Origin: Betaproteobacteria bacterium | GTDB lineage: Bacteria > Pseudomonadota > Gammaproteobacteria > Burkholderiales > SHXO01 | Length of the DNA stretch: 64,000 nucleotides | Reading direction: 5' to 3' | NCBI GenBank assembly: GCA_025356655.1 | Contig: JANXRW010000157.1 | Coordinates: 32,392-96,391 of the forward strand | Part shown: positions 16,234 through 23,687 of the stretch, in pieces | How positions within the stretch are numbered: position 1 is the first letter of the stretch | Layout of the letters: each line of letters starts with the position of its first letter | Notes under the pieces: model-generated | Databases searched by the model: none | What the model was told of the DNA's origin: nothing | What the model saw: only the letters and a program-made list of their open reading frames with translations | Made by a program: the position numbers and the translations under genes

Positions 16234-17016
16234 TCAGGCGGGCATCCCGGTGAGTTTCAGGCTCATGCCACGGGCCACGGCCTGGGCGCGATTCTGCACG
16301 TTGAGCTTGCGCAGAATCTTCTGAACGTGATTCTTGACCGTCAGCGGACTGATGCTGAGGATCTGGGCAATTTCGCTGTTGCTCTTGCCCCGCTGGACCC
16401 AGTGCAGAATTTCCGATTCGCGCTGAGTGAGCACATCCGCCGTTGGGCCGGGGCGGGTCTCGGTGATCTGGGGCCGATCGATGCTAGCGCGCAAAAAGGC
16501 GGCGTGCAGGTAGGGAAGCAGCAGCTGCAGGCGCCGGACGTGTTGTTGGGTGATTTTCCCGCCCACTTGGAAAAACGCAAAAAACCCCAGGGGCCGGCCG
16601 TCCAGACCCGGCAACCCGTGCGCGACGGTGTTGCGTAGCCGCATGCCATCGAGCAGCCTGATCAGCACCTCATCCGCGCCAGCACCTAGGTCGTCCTCTG
16701 GCTCCACCCGCACGGGGCGCCAAGCGCTGCGCTGCCACCGGTTGATCAGCTGATGCACCAAACCGTCGTCGGGGCGACTCAACTCGGCAAACTGCGGTGG
16801 GCTCACCGGGAAACTGGCCATCCAGTCCATTTGCAGGCCCCCGCCGCCAGGGGTGGCCAGCGCGCAGATCAGGCACTCGTGCGGGATCATGGCCTGGAAC
16901 ACGCCCTGCACCCAGGAAAAGAAGTCGGGGCGCTTTTTTACGCGCAGCGCGCACTCGATGTTGACCAGCAATTGGTCTAGGTCCGCGTGATCCTGGATAA
17001 ACAGTTCGTCGTCCAC
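16234..17016 (-). CDS. LuxR-family transcriptional regulator, EpsA-like (PEP-CTERM/exosortase associated)
   Basis: A 260-residue regulator. The N-terminal ~185 residues form an autoinducer/GAF-like sensor region (NIECALRVKKRPDFFSWVQGV; LGFFAFFQVGGKI). The C-terminal ~65 residues are a LuxR-type helix-turn-helix with the classical LTQRESEILHWVQRGKSNSE and ISPLTVKNHVQKILRKL motifs. The overall pattern matches the EpsA regulators that accompany exosortase/PEP-CTERM loci in betaproteobacteria. A PEP-CTERM gene follows immediately, which supports this. It probably controls that gene and perhaps neighbouring surface genes. It lies 142 bp downstream of the T2SS-like operon on the same strand, so it may have its own promoter. 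Confidence 0.85.
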   Translation of the reverse strand: MDDELFIQDHADLDQLLVNIECALRVKKRPDFFSWVQGVFQAMIPHECLICALATPGGGGLQMDWMASFPVSPPQFAELSRPDDGLVHQLINRWQRSAWRPVRVEPEDDLGAGADEVLIRLLDGMRLRNTVAHGLPGLDGRPLGFFAFFQVGGKITQQHVRRLQLLLPYLHAAFLRASIDRPQITETRPGPTADVLTQRESEILHWVQRGKSNSEIAQILSISPLTVKNHVQKILRKLNVQNRAQAVARGMSLKLTGMPA

Positions 17017-17158
17017 GGCGGCTTGAAGCTCCCAGAGTCCTTCCGGCGGATCAGCCGGGCCCCCGGGACCCGGAGGCGTCCGGACCGATCCGGAGCCCTA
17101 TGATGACCAGCGAACATGTCGAAAAGATGAACGCGAGCACGGGCGAGGCGATTTCGCG

Positions 17159-17971
17159 CTAGGGGTTGGGTTCGCCCGAGAAGGCGCTCAGGCAGGCGGT
17201 GAGGCGCGCCTCTGTTTGCAACAGGCACTGGGCCAGGTTGCGTGCGGTCGGAAACTTGTCCGGGTAACGCGTCCGACACTGCGCGGCAGTAACCTCCTGC
17301 TGGTGCGCGCAGGCAGCGGCCCGCGCGCCCTCGTCCAGCGGCGGCGGGGGTGGCGGGGTGCCATCACTCGGCGGGGGAGTGCCGTCACCCGGCGGAGGAT
17401 TGCCCCCAGGCGGCGCGCCCGGGCCTCCCGGCGGCGGATCATTGGCCCCCCCCGGAGGCACGGGGGTGATTCCCGGCTGGGTTGCGAGCACCGGTACGGC
17501 GTAGGAAAATTTCCACTCCTGGTAACTGTGCGCGTCAGCCAAGCTGAGCGTGCCGATACTGCCGGCGCGGCGCAGGGGGCGATCGGTGGATTGGCTGTAG
17601 ACGCCCGCGATGCCCAGATTGCCGACCCGGATGAGGCCCCAGTCCGTCGTGCCCGTCATGGGATCGACATACATGCGCCGCAGGTGACGCAGCAGTACCA
17701 GCGAGCGCTTGTCCTCCAGCAGATCTTCAAGTTTCTCCGGGAGCTTCTTGGCCGCCTCGGGCGTGGCCTGGTAATAATCGCCGATGGCCTGGACGAAGGC
17801 CTGGCCCACGAAGAGCAGTTCCAGTTCCTTCTCGCGCTTGGCGGTGGTGCTCCATACCTCGGAGACCGCCGTGAGTGCCAAGCCCATGATTGCCACGAGG
17901 AACAACAAACCCAGGTAGGTGAACCCACGCTGCCCCGCCTTGATGGCTCCGGGCCGGCGCTCTCCTACCAC
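17159..17971 (-). CDS. Atypical pseudopilin with Pro/Gly-rich insert, GspK-like N-terminus
   Basis: A class III (type IV prepilin) leader QRG-FTYLGLLFLVAIMGLALTA is followed by a pilin helix to about residue 75. Position +5 of the mature protein is Gly instead of the usual Glu, a trait of tip pseudopilins such as GspK. After a globular stretch (RRMYVDPMTGTTDWGLI) there is a Pro/Gly-rich segment of about 50 residues (roughly 170-220), then a Cys-containing C-terminal part (CAHQQEVTAAQCRTRYPDK...CLLQTEARLTACLS). It is the last gene of the operon, and its start overlaps the preceding pseudopilin by 7 bp. It probably sits at the tip of, or initiates, a pseudopilus. The tip role is inferred from the missing Glu5; length and linker are unlike canonical GspK. 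Confidence 0.8.
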   Translation of the reverse strand: MVGERRPGAIKAGQRGFTYLGLLFLVAIMGLALTAVSEVWSTTAKREKELELLFVGQAFVQAIGDYYQATPEAAKKLPEKLEDLLEDKRSLVLLRHLRRMYVDPMTGTTDWGLIRVGNLGIAGVYSQSTDRPLRRAGSIGTLSLADAHSYQEWKFSYAVPVLATQPGITPVPPGGANDPPPGGPGAPPGGNPPPGDGTPPPSDGTPPPPPPLDEGARAAACAHQQEVTAAQCRTRYPDKFPTARNLAQCLLQTEARLTACLSAFSGEPNP

Positions 17972-18351
17972 CGGCTGTACTCGGTCCCGTCGGCGCCCTG
18001 GCCCGGTGCGCCGCTGTGCACGTCGTAGACTTCCCCCTTGACCGAGGAGTCCGGGGGGGGCAAGACCTGCCAGGAAGTGTCCGTCTCCGTGAAAGGATCC
18101 TTCGGCACGCGGCGCAAGTAGCGCTGGGTCACGAGTTCCTCCAGAGAGGCCGGATAGCGGCCGCGATCCCCGTAGTACTTGTCGATGGCATCGCGCAACA
18201 CCGCCAGGTCCTCGCGCAGCACCGCCTCGCGGGCCCGGTCCACGTGGGCGAAGTAGCGCGGAACGGCGATGGTGAGCAGGATCGCGATGATGGCCATCAC
18301 CACGAGCAGTTCGATCAGGGTAAAGCCGCGGCGGCGCAAGGGCGTCACCAC
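17965..18351 (-). CDS. GspG-like pseudopilin
   Basis: A 128-residue protein with a short basic leader and the canonical prepilin site RRRG-FTLIELLVVMAIIAI (Glu5 present). The C-terminal half follows the GspG pattern (YYGDRGRYPASLEEL; VPKDPFTE; EVYDVHSGAPGQ; GTEYSRW). It would be processed by a prepilin peptidase encoded outside this window and incorporated into a periplasmic pseudopilus. It overlaps both neighbours by 7 bp, consistent with one polycistronic message and translational coupling. Confidence 0.9.
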   Translation of the reverse strand: MVTPLRRRGFTLIELLVVMAIIAILLTIAVPRYFAHVDRAREAVLREDLAVLRDAIDKYYGDRGRYPASLEELVTQRYLRRVPKDPFTETDTSWQVLPPPDSSVKGEVYDVHSGAPGQGADGTEYSRW

Positions 18352-18848
18352 TTCCGGTAGGGCACGCCGTTTAAGCCCGTGCGCTCCGAGAGTGCGTACA
18401 CGTCGAAGACATCCTTGCCCGGTCGCGGGTCGTCCGGCGGACTCTCGTAGGAACGAACGCCCCAGGTGTCCTCCGGCCGCGCGGTCTCGTCCGTGTTGAA
18501 GGGGTCGCGCGGCAGGCGGCGCAGGAAGTAGATCTTCGCCCCCTCGGCGCTGCGCAGGTCGGGGACGCCGCTGACCAGAACGTCCAGGCTGGGCGGATAG
18601 CCGCTGGCGGCGGCGTCCTTCTTCAGGCGTCCGTCCTGGGTGGCCTTCTTGTACTCGTCGAGCGCGCCGCGGATCTGGCGCAGCGCGCGACGCAGGTCCA
18701 TCTCCTTGCCTCGGGTGAGCGCCAGTTCGCCCAGGGGCACCAGCCCGCTAGCGAGGATCGCCACGATCGCCACGGTGACGATCAGCTCGATCAGCGTGAA
18801 ACCCCGCGCACCGCCGCCGCAGAGACCCGCCTGGCGCTCCGGGATCAC
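18345..18848 (-). CDS. GspG-like pseudopilin (second paralogue)
   Basis: A 167-residue protein with prepilin site GARG-FTLIELIVTVAIVAILASG and Glu5 present. It has a long amphipathic helix (MDLRRALRQIRGALDEYKKAT) and a GspG-like C-terminus with RRLPRDPFNTDE, TWGVRSYESPPDDP, DVFDVYALSERTGLNGVPYRKW. It starts in the stop of the secretin gene (4-bp overlap). It is probably a minor pseudopilin of the same machine as the other pilins here. Multiple GspG-like paralogues in one operon are more typical of atypical T2SS-like loci than of the classical gspC-M order. Confidence 0.9.
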   Translation of the reverse strand: MIPERQAGLCGGGARGFTLIELIVTVAIVAILASGLVPLGELALTRGKEMDLRRALRQIRGALDEYKKATQDGRLKKDAAASGYPPSLDVLVSGVPDLRSAEGAKIYFLRRLPRDPFNTDETARPEDTWGVRSYESPPDDPRPGKDVFDVYALSERTGLNGVPYRKW

Positions 18849-21133
18849 GAGCCGACGGCCAACTCGAGCGAGGTCGGCGCCTGCATGGGCACGCCCGCAG
18901 ACTCGTTGCGCAGCAGCAGATTACTCACGCCCAATTCGCCATGCGAGCCGGCCGGACCCACGGCCTTGAAGCGCAGATCCACTGACCCGCCCTTGCCTGC
19001 GCTGAGCGCGAGGCGCACGGTGAGGGTGCCCCCATCGGCGGAGACCGCGACCGGGGAACCCACGAACTGCCAGAGCGCCGGATCAAAATTCACCTGCATC
19101 TGTGCCTGGGTCGCGGCGCTGGCCGGGATCGCCACGCGGACCTGAAACTCCTCCTGGTAACCCACCAGCGAAGGACCCGTGAGTTGGGCCTGTGCACCGG
19201 CCGGCGCTGGTGGCGGGGCGGCCTCGGCGGCGGCGACCGGAGGAGCCGCCACCGACGGGGCAACCGGCGGCAGGCTGGCCGCAACGCGGGCCCCAGGGCC
19301 TGAGCGCGGGAGCCCCACGGAGAGCGAGCCCGGCGCCATGGGACGCACGCGCAGCGGCGCGGCACCCGCGGCAGCCTCGGTGCCGGAGGGGAACTCTATC
19401 TCCACGCCCTCGGGTCGCTCGATGTTGTGGACGACCCGTGGGGTCATGAGCAGGATGATCTCGGTCTTCGTCGCGTTGTTGTTGTCGTTGCGGAACAGCC
19501 GCCCGACGATGGGCAGGTCGGCCAAGCCGGGCACTTTGGCGGCGTTGCGCCGCTCCTGGTCATCGATGAGCCCGGCCAGTATCTGCGTCTCGCCGTCATG
19601 CAGGCGCAGGCTGGTGGCCGCATTCCGCGTTCCTAGCCGGTAGGTCCGGGTGCCGGAGATGTCGATGGTCTCCAGGATGCTACTCACCTCCAGGCTCAGC
19701 TTGATGCCGATCTCGTCATCAAGGTAGATGGTGGGCTCCACGTCTAGCTTCAGGCCGGTGTCGAGATAGCTCACCGAGGCGGACACGCCCACGTTCGCGG
19801 TGCTGGTGGTGGTAACGACGGGTACCTTCTCGCCGATATGGACCTTGGCCTGCCCCTTGTTCTTCACCCGGATGCGCGGGTTGGACAGGATGCGCGTCTG
19901 GCCGTCGGTGCGGGTGAGATTGAATGTCGCCACGGGGTTCCCCACGAGCCAGGTGAGACCGTGGCTGAGCGGATGGATCGGGCCCGTGTCCAAGGTGGTC
20001 GTGGTACCGCCGCCCGTGGTGCCGCTGGCGCTAGTCGCCGAACCCAGCAGGACCTGAGAAGGGTACTTGACGCCCAGGTCGTCCAGGCGCGAGCGACCGA
20101 CCTCCAGGACTTCCAGGTCCAACAGCACCTCCGGTTCGGCCAGATCCTGCGCCCGGATCAGCCGTTCAGCCAAGCGCACCGCCTCAGGAGTGTCCCGGAT
20201 CACCACCATATTGAGCTTCTCGTCGACGAAGACGTCCCGGCTCTTCGCCAGGGTTTTGAGCATGACCAGGGTCTGCTTGGCGTCCGCGCTGGCCAAGTAG
20301 AACGCGCGCACGACCAGTTCCTGGTAGTCCTTCGCCTTGGCGGGAGAATTCGGGTAAATCAGCATCGAGTTGTCATTGAGCACCTTGCGCTCGAGCTGAT
20401 TGGTGACCAGCAGCAGGCGGATGACGTCATCGATGGAGTTGTTGCGCACGAAGATATTGACCTTCGTGTCGGGGCGGACATCCTTGTCGAAGACGAAGTT
20501 CACCCCCGAGGTGCGCGAGATGACCTCGAAAACGGAGCCCAGCGTCGCATCCTTGAATTCCAGCGTAATGGGTTTGGCTAATACTGGGTTGAGCGGTGCG
20601 CCGGCCTCACCAGCCTGGCGGGACTGCTCGTCGGCGATGCGTCGGGACAGACGCCGCGCCTCGGCGAAGTTGGGTCGCTCCGCAAGCACCCGGCCGACCG
20701 CTCGCTCGGCGGCCTTAATGTCGCCCGCCTGCAACTGCCGGCTGCCTTCCGCGACCGCCTGTCGCAGCCGCCGCTCCACTTCGATGCGGCGCAGGCCCTC
20801 CGCCCCGCGAGGGGTGCGTGGCTCGAGGAGGAAGGCGCTTTCGAAGGCGCCCTGAGCCACATCGAGCCGGCCCTCCTGCAGGGCCTGCTCGCCGGCCTGC
20901 AGGCGAGCGGTCAACTCCGTCTCGCGCAAGCGGAACAGCGCCGTACGCAGTTCCGGGTCACTGGGCGCCGCCGCGAGGGCTTTTTCCAGGCGGGCGATGG
21001 CTTCCTCGGCGCGCCCATCGCGCGCCAAGTTGGAACTTTCACGGATCACCCGTGGCGGCGGCTCCACGGTGTTGGCGCAGCCAGCCACCGCGAGCAGGGC
21101 CAGAAGGGATAGGATGATGCGGTCGGCGTTCAC
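18845..21133 (-). CDS. Outer-membrane secretin (GspD/PilQ family) with TPR and cohesin-like parts
   Basis: A 762-residue lipoprotein secretin. The signal peptide ends in a lipobox (LLAVAGC, Cys19). Residues ~30-180 are TPR-like helices (ARDGRAEEAIARLEKALAAA; ADIKAAERAVGRVLAERP type). An N0/STN-like domain follows (ITLEFKDATLGSVFEVISRTSGVNFVFDKD, about 190-250), then the secretin core (VPVVTTTSTANVG; EVSSILETIDISGTRT; GETQILAGLIDDQER; PGLADLPIVGRLF; EIILLMTPRVV). After a Pro/Ala-rich linker, the last ~100 residues (QEEFQVRVAIPAS... DPALWQFVGSP... GELGVSNLLLRN) look like a cohesin-type domain. It forms the outer-membrane channel of the secretion or pilus machine encoded by this operon. A 4-bp overlap joins it to the upstream gene. 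Confidence 0.92.
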   Translation of the reverse strand: MNADRIILSLLALLAVAGCANTVEPPPRVIRESSNLARDGRAEEAIARLEKALAAAPSDPELRTALFRLRETELTARLQAGEQALQEGRLDVAQGAFESAFLLEPRTPRGAEGLRRIEVERRLRQAVAEGSRQLQAGDIKAAERAVGRVLAERPNFAEARRLSRRIADEQSRQAGEAGAPLNPVLAKPITLEFKDATLGSVFEVISRTSGVNFVFDKDVRPDTKVNIFVRNNSIDDVIRLLLVTNQLERKVLNDNSMLIYPNSPAKAKDYQELVVRAFYLASADAKQTLVMLKTLAKSRDVFVDEKLNMVVIRDTPEAVRLAERLIRAQDLAEPEVLLDLEVLEVGRSRLDDLGVKYPSQVLLGSATSASGTTGGGTTTTLDTGPIHPLSHGLTWLVGNPVATFNLTRTDGQTRILSNPRIRVKNKGQAKVHIGEKVPVVTTTSTANVGVSASVSYLDTGLKLDVEPTIYLDDEIGIKLSLEVSSILETIDISGTRTYRLGTRNAATSLRLHDGETQILAGLIDDQERRNAAKVPGLADLPIVGRLFRNDNNNATKTEIILLMTPRVVHNIERPEGVEIEFPSGTEAAAGAAPLRVRPMAPGSLSVGLPRSGPGARVAASLPPVAPSVAAPPVAAAEAAPPPAPAGAQAQLTGPSLVGYQEEFQVRVAIPASAATQAQMQVNFDPALWQFVGSPVAVSADGGTLTVRLALSAGKGGSVDLRFKAVGPAGSHGELGVSNLLLRNESAGVPMQAPTSLELAVGS

Positions 21134-21675
21134 TGCGATGCTCCCAGGGCAAGCTGCTGCTGGATGTTCAGCGGCAGATAGGTCATGGTCAGTTGGTTGG
21201 GATCGATGTGATCCACCCGGTAGGTGTTGTCCAAGGTATCGCCCCCGCGTACGACGTAGGAGCGTCCCGCGCGCGTCAGGAAAGCCACCGTGTCATTGCC
21301 GTCGAGCATCTTCCCCATGTAGGTAAAGGGCACGGGCGGAGCCTGCGGCGGCGGTGGCGGCGCCTCGGCCGCCTGCACCGCGGCCCGGGATATCTTCACC
21401 CGCGGCGGGGGCGGATCCCAGCTGCGCGGCGCGAAGAGGTCCGACTGCTCGACCCCGGCCAGCCGGCGCAGGCGTAGCGAGCGCTCGATGGCCGTTTCCG
21501 GCGCGGCTGGAGCAGGCGCGCCTGACGCTGCGCCCGGCGCCGGGGCGCCGCTGCGGACCACGGGGCGCCGGGCCCCCACCAGGGCATCGGCCTCGGGCGC
21601 TTCGTCTCGCAGCGTCACCCACACCGACGCACCGACGGCGAGTAACAGCGCGAGTCCCAGCATCAGGCGGCGCAC
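21130..21675 (-). CDS. PilP/GspC-like inner-membrane linker protein
   Basis: A 181-residue protein starting at a GTG at 21675 (VRRLMLGLALLLAVGASVWVTL), with an AGGGGG ribosome-binding site 8 bp upstream. It has one N-terminal membrane segment and an Ala/Pro-rich periplasmic linker. A small C-terminal domain follows (VPFTYMGKMLDGNDTVAFLTRAGRSYVVRGGDTLDNTYRVDHIDPNQLTMTYLPLNIQQQL), of the kind found in PilP and the GspC homology region that contact secretin N0 domains. It lies between the PilO-like gene and the secretin gene, exactly where pilP stands relative to pilQ in type IV pilus operons. The exact family is uncertain; the role as secretin partner is well supported by context. Confidence 0.8.
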   Translation of the reverse strand: MRRLMLGLALLLAVGASVWVTLRDEAPEADALVGARRPVVRSGAPAPGAASGAPAPAAPETAIERSLRLRRLAGVEQSDLFAPRSWDPPPPRVKISRAAVQAAEAPPPPPQAPPVPFTYMGKMLDGNDTVAFLTRAGRSYVVRGGDTLDNTYRVDHIDPNQLTMTYLPLNIQQQLALGASQ

Positions 21676-21676
21676 G

Positions 21677-22318
21677 TCAACGCCCCCTTGCCGGTGCCGA
21701 GCGCACCGCCGGGAGCGGTGCGGGGGCAGCCGACACGTCGGGCGCAGGCAGGGGTGCGCGTGCGCCGGCGCCCTCGGCCACGTAGAGCGTGAACCGGGCG
21801 CGTCCTGCCACCTCTGGGTCGAACAGGTGTTCGCGCTTGACCGAGAGTTCCTCCAGGGCGAGACCGGGCACCGCCGCCAGCGCCTCACCCAAGAAACGAC
21901 GCAGCCGCGGGTAATCGCCGTGCACGGGGAGGTCGATCTGGTAGGAGCTGATCCCCGTTTCGCGGTCGCGCCCGAGACGGTAGTCCCCCGACTCCAACGT
22001 CATGTGATGGTGCTCTGCCGCCTGCGCGATGCCCATGACCCGGCCCACCACCTGCTCGGGGGCGGCCATGAGGCGAACCACCTCACGCAGGTCCGCCTCC
22101 GGGGCCGCCTGGAGCGGCGCCGTACCGTGCAGCCGGCGCCGTTCAGTCCCCTGCTCGAGTTCTCCCACCAGTGCGGCCACCTGTCGACGCGCGGGGAACA
22201 CGGCGCTGGCAAGAAAGGCCACGCTGAAAGCGAGCAGGGCCACCCCAACCATGGCGGTGCGCGGCAGGGAGCCTCCCGGGAGTCTCGCCAGGGGGGCTAG
22301 AAGGGTTCGTAGATCCAT
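21677..22318 (-). CDS. PilO/GspM-like inner-membrane assembly protein
   Basis: A 213-residue bitopic protein. A short cytoplasmic N-terminus leads into a membrane helix (AMVGVALLAFSVAFLASAVF, about 22-42), then a coiled region (RRQVAALVGELEQGTERRRL). The periplasmic ferredoxin-like domain (YQIDLPVHGDYPRLRRFLGEALAAVPGLALEELSVKRE) resembles PilO/GspM. The C-terminus is Pro/Ala-rich. It would pair with the PilN-like product of the preceding gene to form the inner-membrane platform. Its start overlaps that gene's end by 22 bp. Confidence 0.82.
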   Translation of the reverse strand: MDLRTLLAPLARLPGGSLPRTAMVGVALLAFSVAFLASAVFPARRQVAALVGELEQGTERRRLHGTAPLQAAPEADLREVVRLMAAPEQVVGRVMGIAQAAEHHHMTLESGDYRLGRDRETGISSYQIDLPVHGDYPRLRRFLGEALAAVPGLALEELSVKREHLFDPEVAGRARFTLYVAEGAGARAPLPAPDVSAAPAPLPAVRSAPARGR

Positions 22319-22875
22319 CGTGCGGTCAGTGCGAAGCGAATACCTTGTTTGTGGGGTGTCCCGGCCGGCCTGTCGGCACCGGGCGGCGGCTCCTTGCCGT
22401 ACTCGTGACTGGCGAGGTAGACCCCCTCCAGCGAGGGTGTGGCCTCCAGGCGAGCGAGGTAGCGTTCCAGCGCACGGCGATCCTTCGCCTCGCCCGAGAG
22501 GCGCACCTGGTGCTGTGAGGGCATGGGTTGCAGCGCCAGCACGGCCACCTCCTCGTCGCTTGCAGCCTCCAGGTCATCGAAGAGTGACTGCCAGGGAATC
22601 GCCAAGCGCTCGGCCACGTCGCGGCGCGCCTTGAGGCGCAGGGTCGCCGTCCGGCTCTCCGCCTGCTGCTCGCGGCCCGCGGGCGCGCGCGGCGCTGGCG
22701 ACCGCGTCGACAGGGCCTCGATGCGCGCCTCCAGCGCCATTGCGGTCCGGCTGAGGTTCAGATACCAGAGCGTGTTTCCTGCCGCGGCCAGCACGCCCAG
22801 GGCGAGCACCACGAGACCAAAGGTCTGGTTGCCCCGGCGCCTTACCTGAAAGTCCAGATCGAGCAAGGCGATCAT
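22297..22875 (-). CDS. PilN-like inner-membrane assembly protein
   Basis: A 192-residue protein starting at the ATG at 22875 (MIALLDLDFQVRRRGNQTFG). The short N-terminal stretch that PilN uses to bind PilM is followed by a membrane helix (LVVLALGVLAAAGNTLWYLNL), a coiled coil (ALEARIEALSTR) and a periplasmic alpha/beta domain (VAVLALQPMPSQHQVRLSGEAKDRRALERYLARLEATPSLEGVYLASHE). Gene order PilM-like, PilN-like, PilO-like, PilP-like, secretin matches the type IV pilus pilMNOPQ operon. The platform of this machine is therefore pilus-like although the ATPase and pilins look T2SS-like. Confidence 0.85.
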   Translation of the reverse strand: MIALLDLDFQVRRRGNQTFGLVVLALGVLAAAGNTLWYLNLSRTAMALEARIEALSTRSPAPRAPAGREQQAESRTATLRLKARRDVAERLAIPWQSLFDDLEAASDEEVAVLALQPMPSQHQVRLSGEAKDRRALERYLARLEATPSLEGVYLASHEYGKEPPPGADRPAGTPHKQGIRFALTARWIYEPF

Positions 22876-22909
22876 GCGCGGCCCCGGGCGGCGCGATTTA
22901 GGGCGCAGG

Positions 22910-23683
22910 TCATGCTGCCTGCGGCTCCTGCCGCAGTCCCTGCCATCCCCGACCCTCGGCGAGCACCGTGGCCGGCCATCCGGCCTGCCCCAGGTAGCGG
23001 GCCTCCTCGGCATCTGCGCCCACGAGGTAGACGGGACAGTGCTCCGCGCCGACGCCCTCGGCAAGGGCCGAGCCTTCCAGCAAATCGAGCAGCGCGCGGG
23101 GATCGGCCCCCAGGAAATGCTGGTTGCGCACGGCCTGCCAGGCGCCGGCGCGGTTCAACCCCAGGCACACCCGACCGGGCTCCAGCACACCCAGCCAAAA
23201 AGTCGTGCCGGAGAGCCCGCGGCGGAAGGTATTGCAGGCCCCGGCGAACAGGGGTTCAACCTGGGCGAGCCGCAGCCCCGCGCCAGTGGCGAGTTCCCGC
23301 AGCGCCAGCAGCAGTGGGGAGCGGATACCGGCGGCTAGGCGTGCCTCGCCCGCGCGGGCAGACGCCACCGTGAGTTCCAGCCCCCCGGCAAGCGCACCGT
23401 AGGCGCCGGCGAAGCAGTGCTGGGCATGCGCCAGGCGCTCCTCCTCGGTGTTGAGCCCGTCCACGGCCGGGATCACGGCGAAGCGCACGAAGTGGCCCGA
23501 CAGGCGCACACGCAGCCGCCCTCGGCGCGCACCGCGTGCTGCCAAGCGCCGCCCGAGTTCGGCCACGGCCGGCGCAAAATCCGTCACGTCCTCGCCGGCG
23601 TCCAGGAGACTCGCCTCCTCGCGCCCCGGCATCGCCCCCGCACGTGCGAGCGTCACCCCCAGGGGGCTGAGTACGGCTTCCAA
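22910..23683 (-). CDS. PilM/GspL-like cytoplasmic assembly protein
   Basis: About 257 residues from a TTG at 23683, four bases after the gspE stop; the longer ORF upstream overlaps gspE and is unlikely. The sequence (MEAVLSPLGVTLARAGAMPG; RLRVRLSGHFVRFAVIPAVDGLNTEEERLAHAQHCFAGAYG) resembles the actin-like N-terminal region of GspL/PilM. The second half (FWLGVLEPGRVCLGLNRAGAWQAVRNQHFLG) continues the RNase-H/actin-type fold. It lacks an obvious membrane segment, so a cytoplasmic PilM-like role, linking the GspE ATPase to the PilN-like protein, is most likely. Family assignment rests mainly on position plus weak motif similarity. Confidence 0.72.
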   Translation of the reverse strand: MEAVLSPLGVTLARAGAMPGREEASLLDAGEDVTDFAPAVAELGRRLAARGARRGRLRVRLSGHFVRFAVIPAVDGLNTEEERLAHAQHCFAGAYGALAGGLELTVASARAGEARLAAGIRSPLLLALRELATGAGLRLAQVEPLFAGACNTFRRGLSGTTFWLGVLEPGRVCLGLNRAGAWQAVRNQHFLGADPRALLDLLEGSALAEGVGAEHCPVYLVGADAEEARYLGQAGWPATVLAEGRGWQGLRQEPQAA

Positions 23684-23687
23684 ACTC

